Shown in pieces: positions 40,715-48,886 of a stretch of 64,000 nucleotides of DNA. The stretch covers positions 1 to 64,000 of the forward strand of contig CALFMO010000055.1 in the NCBI GenBank assembly GCA_937879855.1, read 5' to 3'. Under the pieces are notes generated by a model that was given only the letters and a program-made list of their open reading frames with translations, had not been told where the DNA came from and did not search any database. Both the position numbers and the translations under genes were made by a program. Numbering within the stretch: position 1 is the first letter of the stretch; the number at the start of each line of letters is the position of its first letter. Source of the stretch: an uncultured Acidobacteriaceae bacterium. GTDB lineage: Bacteria > Acidobacteriota > Terriglobia > Terriglobales > Acidobacteriaceae.

Positions 40715-43700
40715 CTAGAAGATGAACTTGGCTCCCAACTGGACGAGTCGGGAGGATTCACCTGCCGTAACCAGGAATGGCCTGAGGTTCAGGATGTTCC
40801 CGAAGGTCCCAGATGCGACATCGCCATCAGGATTGGCAAAGTTAGCGTGGTTAAACACGTTGAACGCTTCCAACCGCATTTCAAACGTGGTTCGTTCTGT
40901 GATTGCCGTGTCCTTCTGAATGGAGAAGTTAGAGCCCCAGTAACCCGGGCCACGGAAGTATCCCCTCGGCGTGTTCCCCAGCGTTCCAAGTGCGTTATCG
41001 GTGAACGAGGCCGGATCGAACCAAAAGTGATCTTTAGATGCCCGTGGATTGAGAGCATGTGGGGTTGACACGATGTCCGGACGGTCCGGACAGGCATAGA
41101 AGGAGAAGCTTGTGGAACAAGTTAGAGATAGCTCATTGCTATCCTGGAAGTTAATGGGAAAGCCGGACTGGAGAATTGTCTGGCCTACCAGGCGCCAACC
41201 TTCAACGAGCCTACCCGGTACTGCTGAGTAGAGATGGTGCAGACTGGGAATCTCGTAGCTAAAGGTCAAGGCGAAACGATTACGAGCATCGAAAGCTGAA
41301 CTTCCGTAATCGCGACTCAAGCGACCGTAAGGATCATACGCACCGGCAAATTGAAATGAAGTGTCCTCAAAGCTCGAACTGGTATCCAGCGAGTGTGACC
41401 AGGTATAGCTGGCCAGGAACTCCAAGCCGTGGCTGACCCGCTTATCCGCGGTGACCTGCAGCGAGTTGTAGTTTGACCAGCCGTTGCTGTGCTGCATGCC
41501 GCTATTTCCAAAGATATCACCAGGCAGTGGGTAGTGACTGGGGAACAGAACCGGCTGCGAATCGGGATTGCCAGGACCAGAACAGTTGGGGTCAGCCAAA
41601 CACGCCTGTACCCCGGCCGGAGTTGTTGAATTGAAGCTGTAGGAACTAATGAGGTTGTACGCCTTTGAGCCCACATAACCAACGCGCAGAATGGTCCTGC
41701 CGGGCAATTCGCGCTCAATGGTCAAGTTGTAGTTCATGGAATATGGGGTCGACAGTTTGGGATCGTCCACGCTGATGCCCATCGGGTAGTAGACGGAGAA
41801 GTCGATGAGTGACCCGGGTGGAGGCGCAACATAGGGGAACTTATTGGGAATGCTTCCCCGGCCCGCTACGTCCGTCCAAGGATTGGGGAAAGACGGAACC
41901 AAGCCGATATCACCAACGCCATTGCTGCTCTGTCCAATTGGTGGCGAACCCAGATCCTGGAGGTTGAGTTCCTCTTCGGAGCGGTTGAAGTACATGCCGA
42001 AGCCACCACGAATCGAGGTCTTGCCGGCACGACCGATCCACCGGTTATCCCCGCTCGGGCTGTAGGCGAAGCCAACGCGTGGCCCAACGTGATTGAATTT
42101 AGTGCTAACCCCGCCGCGAATGTCGCATCCGGGATCGCCGGGAAACAAATAACCCAAGGGCGCTCCGGCAGGATTTCCGTCAGGCGCGACGCCCACCGGG
42201 AATACTCTCGACTGTACGCCGGGAGAGATGCAGGCACGCGAGAGACCGTGATTCTGATACTCGGCTAGAGGCGTATCGATCTGATACCCGGCACCGTAAG
42301 TGAGGGTAAGATTGTCCTTTACGCGCCATTGGTCCTGGAAGTAGGCATAGTGCTCGTAGGCCTGAGCAATGATGACTTGACCAGATTGTTGGTTATAGCT
42401 GGTCGGTATTCCCAACAAGAAGTTCAGTCCGGGATCACCAGAGCCGAACTTCGCACTGTTGCTAAAAGAGAACGAGCCATTATTTCGTGCGCCGAATGGA
42501 TTCCATACCTGGAAACGCCGTCCGTCATAGCCCATCTTGAAGCTGTGACGTCCCTTGATCCAGCTGAAGTTGTCGGTGAGCTGATAGGTCTGGTCCTTGC
42601 GAGGTTGAGGGCCGTTGCTGGTGAATCCCAGGTTGAAATAGCCGGTCACCGTCATCCTCGGATAGCCGGCGCCTTGCGGAATCTGGGGAAAGATGTTGGT
42701 GAAACCCACGCTACTGGGAGTTACCAGCTTCTGCGGAGTCCCCGTGTCGAAGTTAAGCCGAGTGTAACCCACACGAAACTCGTTCAAGATGGAGGTGGTG
42801 AAGGTGTGCGTCCACGCGGTGGTGAATTGTTTGGTGTAGGGAGCGCTCTTGTCGCCGAAGCCCGGCAAGGTCGCGGCCGAGAATGCGATGTCATTCAGCG
42901 TGTGTTGGTCGTTCGCGTAAGCGTAGAACCAGAGACTGTCCTTCGAACCGAAATTCTGGTCGATCCGGCCAATGTATTGATTCGCCTTCAGAGTGGTCAG
43001 CGGCTGGAAGGAATAGAGGGTGCAAGTCGCGTTTCCGCAATTGGGGAGCGGGACAAACTGCTTCACCAGTTGTGCCGATAGCGAGTTGTAGTCGGAGGTG
43101 GGTACCACTCCGGTCGGGAAACAGGTGGCGAATGTGTCCACGCCAGCCACGCAGGGCTGCCCATTCGATCCGGTCATATTGAACGGAATCTTATGGGTGG
43201 TGCTCATCTTCGCGGCATTCCAAGTGCCATTCAACATGGCTTGCGTGTAGACATTGGTCGTGCCGAGACTATTCGCTCCGGGCTGGCGGGCGCGCGTATT
43301 TTGCAGACCAAAGAAAAAGAATGTGTGGTTCCTCCAGATCGGCCCGCCAATCGTGCCTCCATATTGATTCTGGTGGAACACCGCCGGCGTCTTCTGGAAA
43401 TAGGCCTTGGTATTAAGGAAGGTGTCGCGATAGAACTCGAACCCCGTGCCATGGAAGCTGTTGCTTCCCGACTTCGTGATTGCGTTCATGATCGCCCCTG
43501 AGTTACGGCCAAATTCAGGATTGATCGTGTTCGTGACCATCTTGACTTCCGCAATCGTGTCTGGGTTCGGAGGAGCCAGCGGGGAATTCAGAGGCAAATC
43601 ATTGAAATCGCCGCCGTTCATCAGATAGCTGTTCTGCTGTGCCTGGCTGCCATTGGTGGAATAGTTTGTGTTGAAGCGCGTATCGGGCAACACGACGCCC

Positions 43701-44209
43701 GGCAGTGTCTGCTGCAGCACCACCCAGTTTCTACCGTTCAGCGGAAGGTCCGTGATGGTCTTCGCGCTGATGTCTGCAGTTAACTGCATGCTGGACTGCT
43801 CAACTTGGGCGGGATTCGCCGTGACCTCGACTGCCTCGGCCGTCGCGCCTAACTGCAAACTCACGTTATTAACGTATACTTCGTTGACCTCCAACTTGAG
43901 GTTGCCCAACACCGAGGTTCGGAAACCGTCTTTGGAAACGGTGACCGAATAATTGCCGACAGGAAGATTGGGAATCTCATACGAGCCGCTCTGATCGGTC
44001 GTCGCATGTTTAACGGCACCCGTGCCGAGGTTGGTAATCTTCACTGTCGCGCCCGGCACAACCGCGCCACTAGGATCGGTTACGGTTCCGCGAACTCGAC
44101 CGTACAGTTCGTCAGCAAACGCCGGGGGGACAGATACTAAGGTTGCTACCAGGGCAATAAGCCCTGCAATCAGTGCGAAAATCCTAAAACCATTCACGCC
44201 CTGTTTCAT
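40715..44209 (-). CDS. Oar-like TonB-dependent outer-membrane receptor with carboxypeptidase-regulatory-like domain
   Basis: 1164 residues from ATG 44209 (GAGGAG upstream; signal peptide FALIAGLIALVATLVSVPPAFA). The 72 codons before this in the same frame are not part of it. Residues about 30-110 form a CarboxypepD_reg-like beta-sandwich (GRVRGTVTDPSGAVVPGATV). A plug follows (TDLPLNGRNWVVLQQTLPGV; SGAIMNAITKSGSNSFHGTG) and then a large 22-strand barrel ending in LGAKFIF with terminal Phe. Such proteins are greatly expanded in Acidobacteriota and take up large ligands such as glycans or peptides; the substrate is unknown. No SusD partner is adjacent. Confidence 0.93.
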   Translation of the reverse strand: MKQGVNGFRIFALIAGLIALVATLVSVPPAFADELYGRVRGTVTDPSGAVVPGATVKITNLGTGAVKHATTDQSGSYEIPNLPVGNYSVTVSKDGFRTSVLGNLKLEVNEVYVNNVSLQLGATAEAVEVTANPAQVEQSSMQLTADISAKTITDLPLNGRNWVVLQQTLPGVVLPDTRFNTNYSTNGSQAQQNSYLMNGGDFNDLPLNSPLAPPNPDTIAEVKMVTNTINPEFGRNSGAIMNAITKSGSNSFHGTGFEFYRDTFLNTKAYFQKTPAVFHQNQYGGTIGGPIWRNHTFFFFGLQNTRARQPGANSLGTTNVYTQAMLNGTWNAAKMSTTHKIPFNMTGSNGQPCVAGVDTFATCFPTGVVPTSDYNSLSAQLVKQFVPLPNCGNATCTLYSFQPLTTLKANQYIGRIDQNFGSKDSLWFYAYANDQHTLNDIAFSAATLPGFGDKSAPYTKQFTTAWTHTFTTSILNEFRVGYTRLNFDTGTPQKLVTPSSVGFTNIFPQIPQGAGYPRMTVTGYFNLGFTSNGPQPRKDQTYQLTDNFSWIKGRHSFKMGYDGRRFQVWNPFGARNNGSFSFSNSAKFGSGDPGLNFLLGIPTSYNQQSGQVIIAQAYEHYAYFQDQWRVKDNLTLTYGAGYQIDTPLAEYQNHGLSRACISPGVQSRVFPVGVAPDGNPAGAPLGYLFPGDPGCDIRGGVSTKFNHVGPRVGFAYSPSGDNRWIGRAGKTSIRGGFGMYFNRSEEELNLQDLGSPPIGQSSNGVGDIGLVPSFPNPWTDVAGRGSIPNKFPYVAPPPGSLIDFSVYYPMGISVDDPKLSTPYSMNYNLTIERELPGRTILRVGYVGSKAYNLISSYSFNSTTPAGVQACLADPNCSGPGNPDSQPVLFPSHYPLPGDIFGNSGMQHSNGWSNYNSLQVTADKRVSHGLEFLASYTWSHSLDTSSSFEDTSFQFAGAYDPYGRLSRDYGSSAFDARNRFALTFSYEIPSLHHLYSAVPGRLVEGWRLVGQTILQSGFPINFQDSNELSLTCSTSFSFYACPDRPDIVSTPHALNPRASKDHFWFDPASFTDNALGTLGNTPRGYFRGPGYWGSNFSIQKDTAITERTTFEMRLEAFNVFNHANFANPDGDVASGTFGNILNLRPFLVTAGESSRLVQLGAKFIF

Positions 44210-44525
44210 ATTGCTTTTTCTCCTCGAAAACGTAGAAGTGGAACGATCTAACCTGCTTTGGAACCCAATTCTCTCGACTGAATGCGACTTCACGGCGCAG
44301 GGGCCCATGGGAGCCGGGACTTGCTCAGATCGGTAGACAAACGCTGGAACAACGTAACAGAGCAAACAACAGACCAAAACAGTTATGGAATTAACACCAT
44401 TGTTTTCAATGACTTTGTTGCGCATCGGAGATGCGGAAATACCGAAATATGTATCAGCCTTAACGTTAATCTATGGAATTTGGGATGTTTCTTGTAGGCT
44501 GCGGCATCACTTCAGGTAGCGCCCC
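44210..44525. other. Intergenic region upstream of the TonB receptor gene
   Basis: 316 bases between two minus-strand genes. On the minus strand a TTGAAA, 16-base spacer, CATAAC pair (about 44386-44413) is a weak promoter candidate. No gene, strong hairpin or known riboswitch pattern was seen. Confidence 0.4.
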
Positions 44526-45575
44526 TTAGCGTCGACGTTTGGTCGAACTCGGCTTCACTGTCTCTCCCGGCGCCAGCACTCGCTTCACAATCGGCGTGTT
44601 CAGCTTGTACTTCCTCTCGCTGACGTTTCCGTTATTGTCTTTCACGCGCAGGATGAAGACTGGAAGGGTTCCTTCCTTGTCGAAATTTTCTTGTGTAAGG
44701 GTTACGGGAAGGATTCCGTCAAGGCCATGTTCCCGGTATGCGGTCTCATACCGATGTTTGCGCGTGTTCCAGGTGAAAACGCGAACCTGATCGAAATCGT
44801 AAGGCAGGCCGTCGTGCGGTTCAGTGAGCACGCAAAGGTATTGTGAAACCTGCTTCTGCAGGCCTTTGTCGTTGTCCGGCACCTGGTTCAAGACGAAGAA
44901 GGCGACAAAACGTTGTCCCTCGGCGTACTGCGCAATTTCGAGGGGTACGTCCACATCGACCATGCGCGCCAACACCCATCCCACGCGGCCCTGATCGTCG
45001 CGCACCAGCCACCAGTCCTCAAGTATGGGCTCCGCGGAAGCTTTCACCCCAAGGCGGCCTGGCTTGGGCGGCGGCGCCGCGCCCATCTGTTTTTCGGCGG
45101 TCGCCCGCTTCAGAATCGAGACCTTCGCGCTCGCGGCAAGTTGGTACAGATGTTCGGTTTCACGGCCGGGCGTCACATGCAAATTGGTCTCATTGCGCAG
45201 CACCCCCGGCGCCTGGACGGGATCGCTCTGATTGTCCTGGGTAAGTTTTTGGATGGCATCGTACGTCTTCTGGTCGACGAGGTAGCGCTGCTCGATCCAA
45301 CCCTCGATGCCGCTGCCCGTTCGTACGCGGGCGAACCGCTTTTCACGGTCCAGCACTTCCACGCGCTCGCCGTTCTTTACGTTGCCGACGCGGTTGTAAA
45401 TAGCCGCAACCTGGTCGCGCAGCGCTGCCTGTGGCGCCGACACGTAGGCGACTTCCAGCACACGATGATGCCCGCGGCCGCAAGCGGGAAGTATCAGGAT
45501 TGCCGCCAGTACTGCCGGTGTAATCCAGCCGCCTCGGAATGAGTCCAACAATCTCACGATTGAGTTCGAGCGCAA
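44526..45575 (-). CDS. Putative lipoprotein with tandem bacterial SH3 domains
   Basis: About 349 residues. A lipobox-like AAILILPAC at about 24-32 follows a basic N-terminus, indicating lipid attachment. Two SH3b-like units are seen: NRVGNVKNGERVEVLDREKR with GIEGWIEQRYL, and a second around WWLVRDDQGRVGWVLARMVD. The C-terminal third (YDFDQVRVFTWNTRKHRYET) is a beta-rich domain of unknown role ending in a Lys/Arg-rich tail. Likely envelope-located, perhaps binding peptidoglycan. The start is uncertain: TTG 45575 or GTG 45557. Confidence 0.75.
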   Translation of the reverse strand: MRSNSIVRLLDSFRGGWITPAVLAAILILPACGRGHHRVLEVAYVSAPQAALRDQVAAIYNRVGNVKNGERVEVLDREKRFARVRTGSGIEGWIEQRYLVDQKTYDAIQKLTQDNQSDPVQAPGVLRNETNLHVTPGRETEHLYQLAASAKVSILKRATAEKQMGAAPPPKPGRLGVKASAEPILEDWWLVRDDQGRVGWVLARMVDVDVPLEIAQYAEGQRFVAFFVLNQVPDNDKGLQKQVSQYLCVLTEPHDGLPYDFDQVRVFTWNTRKHRYETAYREHGLDGILPVTLTQENFDKEGTLPVFILRVKDNNGNVSERKYKLNTPIVKRVLAPGETVKPSSTKRRR

Positions 45576-45802
45576 ACGGAAGTTTCCAATATAACGCGTC
45601 GCGGCCTGCAGTTCCTGCGTAGAGGTTTACGATTCATGAACCTGCCAGGCGGAATGAATTGCCGGCCAAGACATATCCAGCCAGGGTCGGTTACCATAGA
45701 AAGTGACTCTTGACGGAAAATCACGGGGACGCAGGTTGCCCGGTTGAGATTTCCTGCTTCTAAGTTAATGTGGGTTCTTTCTCGTTCGAAAAACAAACTC
45801 TG

Positions 45803-46414
45803 ATGAAGAACATACTTCGCAATCGTTTGCTTGTGTTTTCTGTATTTTTGCTCGCCGCGCTAACCTCCGCGGTTTCCTCCTCGGCGCAGGATACGCTCGA
45901 CTCGGTGCTGCGCCCGCCCAAGGGAGCGCAAGTCGCCATCGTGGTATTCGAGGACTTGCAGTGTCCGATGTGCAGCCGCACGGCGCCGCTACTCGAGCAG
46001 GCCTCAAAAACCTACAAGATTCCGGTCGTGCGTCACGATTTCCCGCTTCCCATGCACAATTGGTCCTATCAGGCGGCCATCATGGCGCGCTATTTCGATA
46101 CCCATTCCAAGGCGCTGGGAAACGAGTTCCGGGATTACATTTTTGCCAACCAGCTCGAAGTCAATCCACAGAACCTGCGGGCCTACGCAGAAAAATTCGC
46201 CACCGAGCACAAAGTCGACTTGCCCTTCGTGCTCGATCCCGGCGGCAAGCTCGCCGCGCTGGTCAATGCCGACCGCGACCTAGGCAAGGCGATCAAACTC
46301 GACCACACGCCCACGGTTTACATCGTCAGCAGCCGCAATCCCAGCAAGCCCTACGTGGAAGTCAAGGACAACAGCCAGCTTTACCTCACCATCGACAACA
46401 TGATGAAGGAATAG
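45803..46414 (+). CDS. DsbA-like periplasmic thiol-disulfide oxidoreductase
   Basis: 203 residues from ATG 45803 with a signal peptide (NRLLVFSVFLLAALTSAVSSSAQ). Thioredoxin-fold core with FEDLQCPMCSRTAP (CPMC active site) and a cis-Pro loop HTPTVYIV. The helical insertion between them (YFDTHSKALGNEFRDYIF) is of the DsbA/DsbG-related Thioredoxin_4 type. It should form or rearrange disulfides in exported proteins. No dsbB/VKOR gene is adjacent. Confidence 0.88.
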   Translation: MKNILRNRLLVFSVFLLAALTSAVSSSAQDTLDSVLRPPKGAQVAIVVFEDLQCPMCSRTAPLLEQASKTYKIPVVRHDFPLPMHNWSYQAAIMARYFDTHSKALGNEFRDYIFANQLEVNPQNLRAYAEKFATEHKVDLPFVLDPGGKLAALVNADRDLGKAIKLDHTPTVYIVSSRNPSKPYVEVKDNSQLYLTIDNMMKE

Positions 46415-46424
46415 GCCACGGCGA

Positions 46425-46493
46425 TTGATGATTTCTGATTGTTGATTGAATTCAGCGGAGGCCGCTCCGCAATCAACAATCAAAAATTATCAA
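46425..46493. repeat. Inverted word repeat (TTGATTGTTGATTG)
   Basis: GATTGATGATTTCTGATTGTTGATTG faces CAATCAACAATCAAAAATTATCAATC around a GGAGGCCGCTCC core. It fills the gap between convergent genes and could terminate both. Confidence 0.8.
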
Positions 46494-47474
46494 TCAACAA
46501 TTCCTCTCAGGCCGACCCGTGTAGTGCCCGGTCGAATGCACGTGCTCGTGGTCTTCGAGCGATTCCAGGTGGGTGATTACTTCCGCGGGCTTCCCGAGTT
46601 CTACCGGTAAACGTTCTTCCAGCGTTGTCGCCAATCGATGCGCTTCCCCTACCTCCAAGGCGTGCGGAAATAGCAGGTGCACCTCAATAATTTGCCGATA
46701 TCCTGTGGTGCGGTATCGAACGCCGTGATATTGCACGCCAATCTGATTGCAGATCAGGTCCAACTTTTCGCGGATCGACTTGCCGGTTTCAGGATCGGAG
46801 TAGTCGAGCAGCCCTACGGCCGAGCGCCAGGCCATACGCCCGCCGGACCACAGAATGTTGATAGCCACCGCGATCGCCACCAGCGGATCGAATGGCTTCC
46901 ATCCCGTGAGCAAGACCAGGCCGAGTCCGGCGACCACGCCAAAGCTGGTGAAACAGTCGGTGAGCACATGCTTGCCATCGGCTTCGAGAATCAGCGAGTG
47001 GCTGCGTTTGCCCACGCGCAGTAAGTACCAGCCCAGCCACGCATTGAGCATTCCTGCTCCCAGTAGCAGCACCGTGCCCGATCCCAGATTTTCAAGCGGC
47101 AATCCCGCCAGCCATTTTTCGATGGCCTCGATCAGAATCCAGATGGCTGCGATGACGATCATCGCGCCCTCAAATCCGGCGGAGAAAAACGCGATACGCT
47201 CGTACCCGTACAGGAACGTAGGAGCGGCGGGCTTGCTGCTGAGCCGCAGGCTGAACGCGGCAAAGGCCACCGCAATCACGTGCACCACCGACTCGGCGAA
47301 GTCCGACAGAATCGCCGCGGATCCTGTCATGTAATAGGCAGTGGTTTTGCCGAGCAACATCAACACTCCCACCGCCAGCGAGAGGCGCATGGCGAAACGC
47401 GAGGCTCGCAATTCTTCCTGATCGCGCGCAGCTGCGGTCACATTCGGCAATGCAGTGAAGAGAGGATCTGACAT
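46494..47474 (-). CDS. Cation diffusion facilitator (CDF) family metal transporter
   Basis: 326 residues with six membrane helices. The transport-site motifs are SDFAESVVH in helix 2 and HVLTDCFTS in helix 5, the HxxxD/DxxxH-type quartet of Zn/Fe/Mn exporters, and PTFLYGYERIAFFSAGFEG in loop 2-3. A cytoplasmic C-terminal domain follows (VQYHGVRYRTTGYRQIIEVHL). The protein ends in a His-containing stretch (EDHEHVHSTGHYTG) that may bind metal. It exports divalent cations in exchange for protons; the metal cannot be assigned. Confidence 0.92.
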   Translation of the reverse strand: MSDPLFTALPNVTAAARDQEELRASRFAMRLSLAVGVLMLLGKTTAYYMTGSAAILSDFAESVVHVIAVAFAAFSLRLSSKPAAPTFLYGYERIAFFSAGFEGAMIVIAAIWILIEAIEKWLAGLPLENLGSGTVLLLGAGMLNAWLGWYLLRVGKRSHSLILEADGKHVLTDCFTSFGVVAGLGLVLLTGWKPFDPLVAIAVAINILWSGGRMAWRSAVGLLDYSDPETGKSIREKLDLICNQIGVQYHGVRYRTTGYRQIIEVHLLFPHALEVGEAHRLATTLEERLPVELGKPAEVITHLESLEDHEHVHSTGHYTGRPERNC

Positions 47475-47577
47475 GGATTCTGTGTGAAATCATCGTCCCA
47501 CGATCCGACGAAGCAGAATGTGATTGAAATCACGTTAGGGATGTTAACGGAGAGAGGCAGACTCGCTTCCGGCAGAA

Positions 47578-47602
47578 CCCGGGCGGGGCGCCCGCGCCAC
47601 AT
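47578..47602. repeat. Short GC palindrome (GGGCGGGGCGCCCGCG)
   Basis: Small stem GGGCG-GGG-CGCCC between the pfkA stop and the CDF start; the same GCGGGCGCCCCCGCCCGC words recur near 17140, 53654 and 54323. Confidence 0.6.
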
Positions 47603-47608
47603 CAAGGG

Positions 47609-48673
47609 CTAATCTCCGAAGCCGATTCCAATCGCCCTGGCTGTGCGTACCAGTTCTCCATCCGGGTGCACCGTTTTCAATTGGCCAATGGCGTTGGCGA
47701 TGTCGACAGCGATAATCGAATCGGCGCGCAGCGCAACCATTTTTCCGAACTTGCCCTCGGCAACCAGATCCACTGCGGCCACACCGAAGCGCGTCGCCAG
47801 CACTCGATCAAAAGGCGAGGGCGAACCGCCGCGCTGAATGTGTCCCAGTACGCTGACCCGCACTTCCTTGTTGGCAAACAGTCCGATGGCATCGCCGATG
47901 GTGTTGCCCACCGGATTGCCGCGAGCCATCTGTTTCAACTCGGGTGGCAGCTTGATGCCTTCGGCCACCACGACAATGGTGAAACGGCTGCCCCGGCTTT
48001 CGCGCAGCGCAATGAAGTCGCAAATCTTCTTCATGCAGAACGGAATTTCGGGGATCAGAATGACGTGGGCCCCACCCGCAATGCCCCCAGCCAGCGCGAT
48101 CCAGCCACAATCCCGCCCCATGACTTCCACCACCATCACGCGATGATGCGAGGCTGCCGTAGTGTGGATCTTGTCGATGGCATCGGTGACCGTGTGCAGC
48201 GCCGTGTCGAACCCAAAAGTAAAATCGGTCGCCGACAAATCGTTGTCGATGGTCTTGGGCACGCCCACGATCTTCATGCCCTTCTGAAAAAGCTCATAGC
48301 CGATTTTCTGCGAGCCGTCACCGCCGATGGTGATGATCGCGTCGATGCCCAACTTCTTGGAATTGGCGATGATCTCATCGGAGATGTCCCGCACCACTTC
48401 CTGCCCATTTTCCTTGGTCTTGTAGCTGAAAGGATTGCCGCGATTGGTGGTGCCGAGAATCGTTCCCCCGCGTGGCAGAATTCCGCTGACCCGGTCGAGC
48501 GTGAGTGGGAAAGATTTCTCCGGCCAGATGAGCCCGTCGAACCCATCGGGAATGCCGATCACTTTCCACTTGTATTTGAGGACAGCCGCTTTGGCGGCGG
48601 CGCGAATGACCGCATTCAGGCCGGGAGCGTCCCCGCCTCCGGTGGCAATGCCAATACAACGTATGTCAGGCAT
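47609..48673 (-). CDS. pfkA: 6-phosphofructokinase, ATP-type group III
   Basis: 354 residues. Landmarks: GIATGGGDAPGLNAVIR, RGGTILGTTNRG, IGGDGSQKIG, PKTIDNDL, EVMGRDCGWIAL and LGHIQRGGSPSPFDR. The site that separates ATP from PPi enzymes reads GGDGS (Gly equivalent to E. coli 104, ATP-type) while the second reads PKTIDND (Lys equivalent to 124), the mixed pattern of group III bacterial enzymes, which mostly use ATP. It phosphorylates fructose-6-phosphate. Divergent from the phospholipase gene. Confidence 0.94.
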   Translation of the reverse strand: MPDIRCIGIATGGGDAPGLNAVIRAAAKAAVLKYKWKVIGIPDGFDGLIWPEKSFPLTLDRVSGILPRGGTILGTTNRGNPFSYKTKENGQEVVRDISDEIIANSKKLGIDAIITIGGDGSQKIGYELFQKGMKIVGVPKTIDNDLSATDFTFGFDTALHTVTDAIDKIHTTAASHHRVMVVEVMGRDCGWIALAGGIAGGAHVILIPEIPFCMKKICDFIALRESRGSRFTIVVVAEGIKLPPELKQMARGNPVGNTIGDAIGLFANKEVRVSVLGHIQRGGSPSPFDRVLATRFGVAAVDLVAEGKFGKMVALRADSIIAVDIANAIGQLKTVHPDGELVRTARAIGIGFGD

Positions 48674-48799
48674 GGAAAAATCCGTCGTGAGAACTCACGA
48701 TCATAGGGCGTGATGGAGAGCAGAACAACGTTACGAGGGGACGTATGCACTCGAAAGCGTGGGACGAGCATCCCAAAGCCCAGACTGCTGTGGATTATT

Positions 48800-48827
48800 T
48801 TTCATCCGTATTTCATCTCCGCGTCAC
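48800..48827 (+). promoter_or_regulatory. Candidate Pho box (three 11-bp-spaced half-sites)
   Basis: TTTCAT (48800), TTTCAT (48811) and CGTCAC (48822) recur with exact 11-base period, the geometry of PhoB sites, 60 bases before a phosphoesterase gene. The half-sites match the TGTCA consensus only partly. Confidence 0.45.
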
Positions 48828-48886
48828 CTGCCCGTAACCGTTGCCTCGCTACCTTCTGCTGAGCAACTCACTCAGGAGGAATATTC

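Noticed and set aside
42329..43081. 250-codon plus-strand frame
   Set aside because: Antisense to the TonB receptor gene, which is intact throughout.
44210..44425. N-terminal extension of the TonB receptor
   Set aside because: A clear signal peptide with GAGGAG upstream starts at 44209; the extension would bury it.
46494..46560. Frameshift or truncation of the CDF transporter at its short His tail
   Set aside because: Length and C-terminal domain are complete; a variable His-rich end is normal in this family.
47666..48706. 346-codon plus-strand frame
   Set aside because: Complement of pfkA in a shadow frame; no domain pattern.
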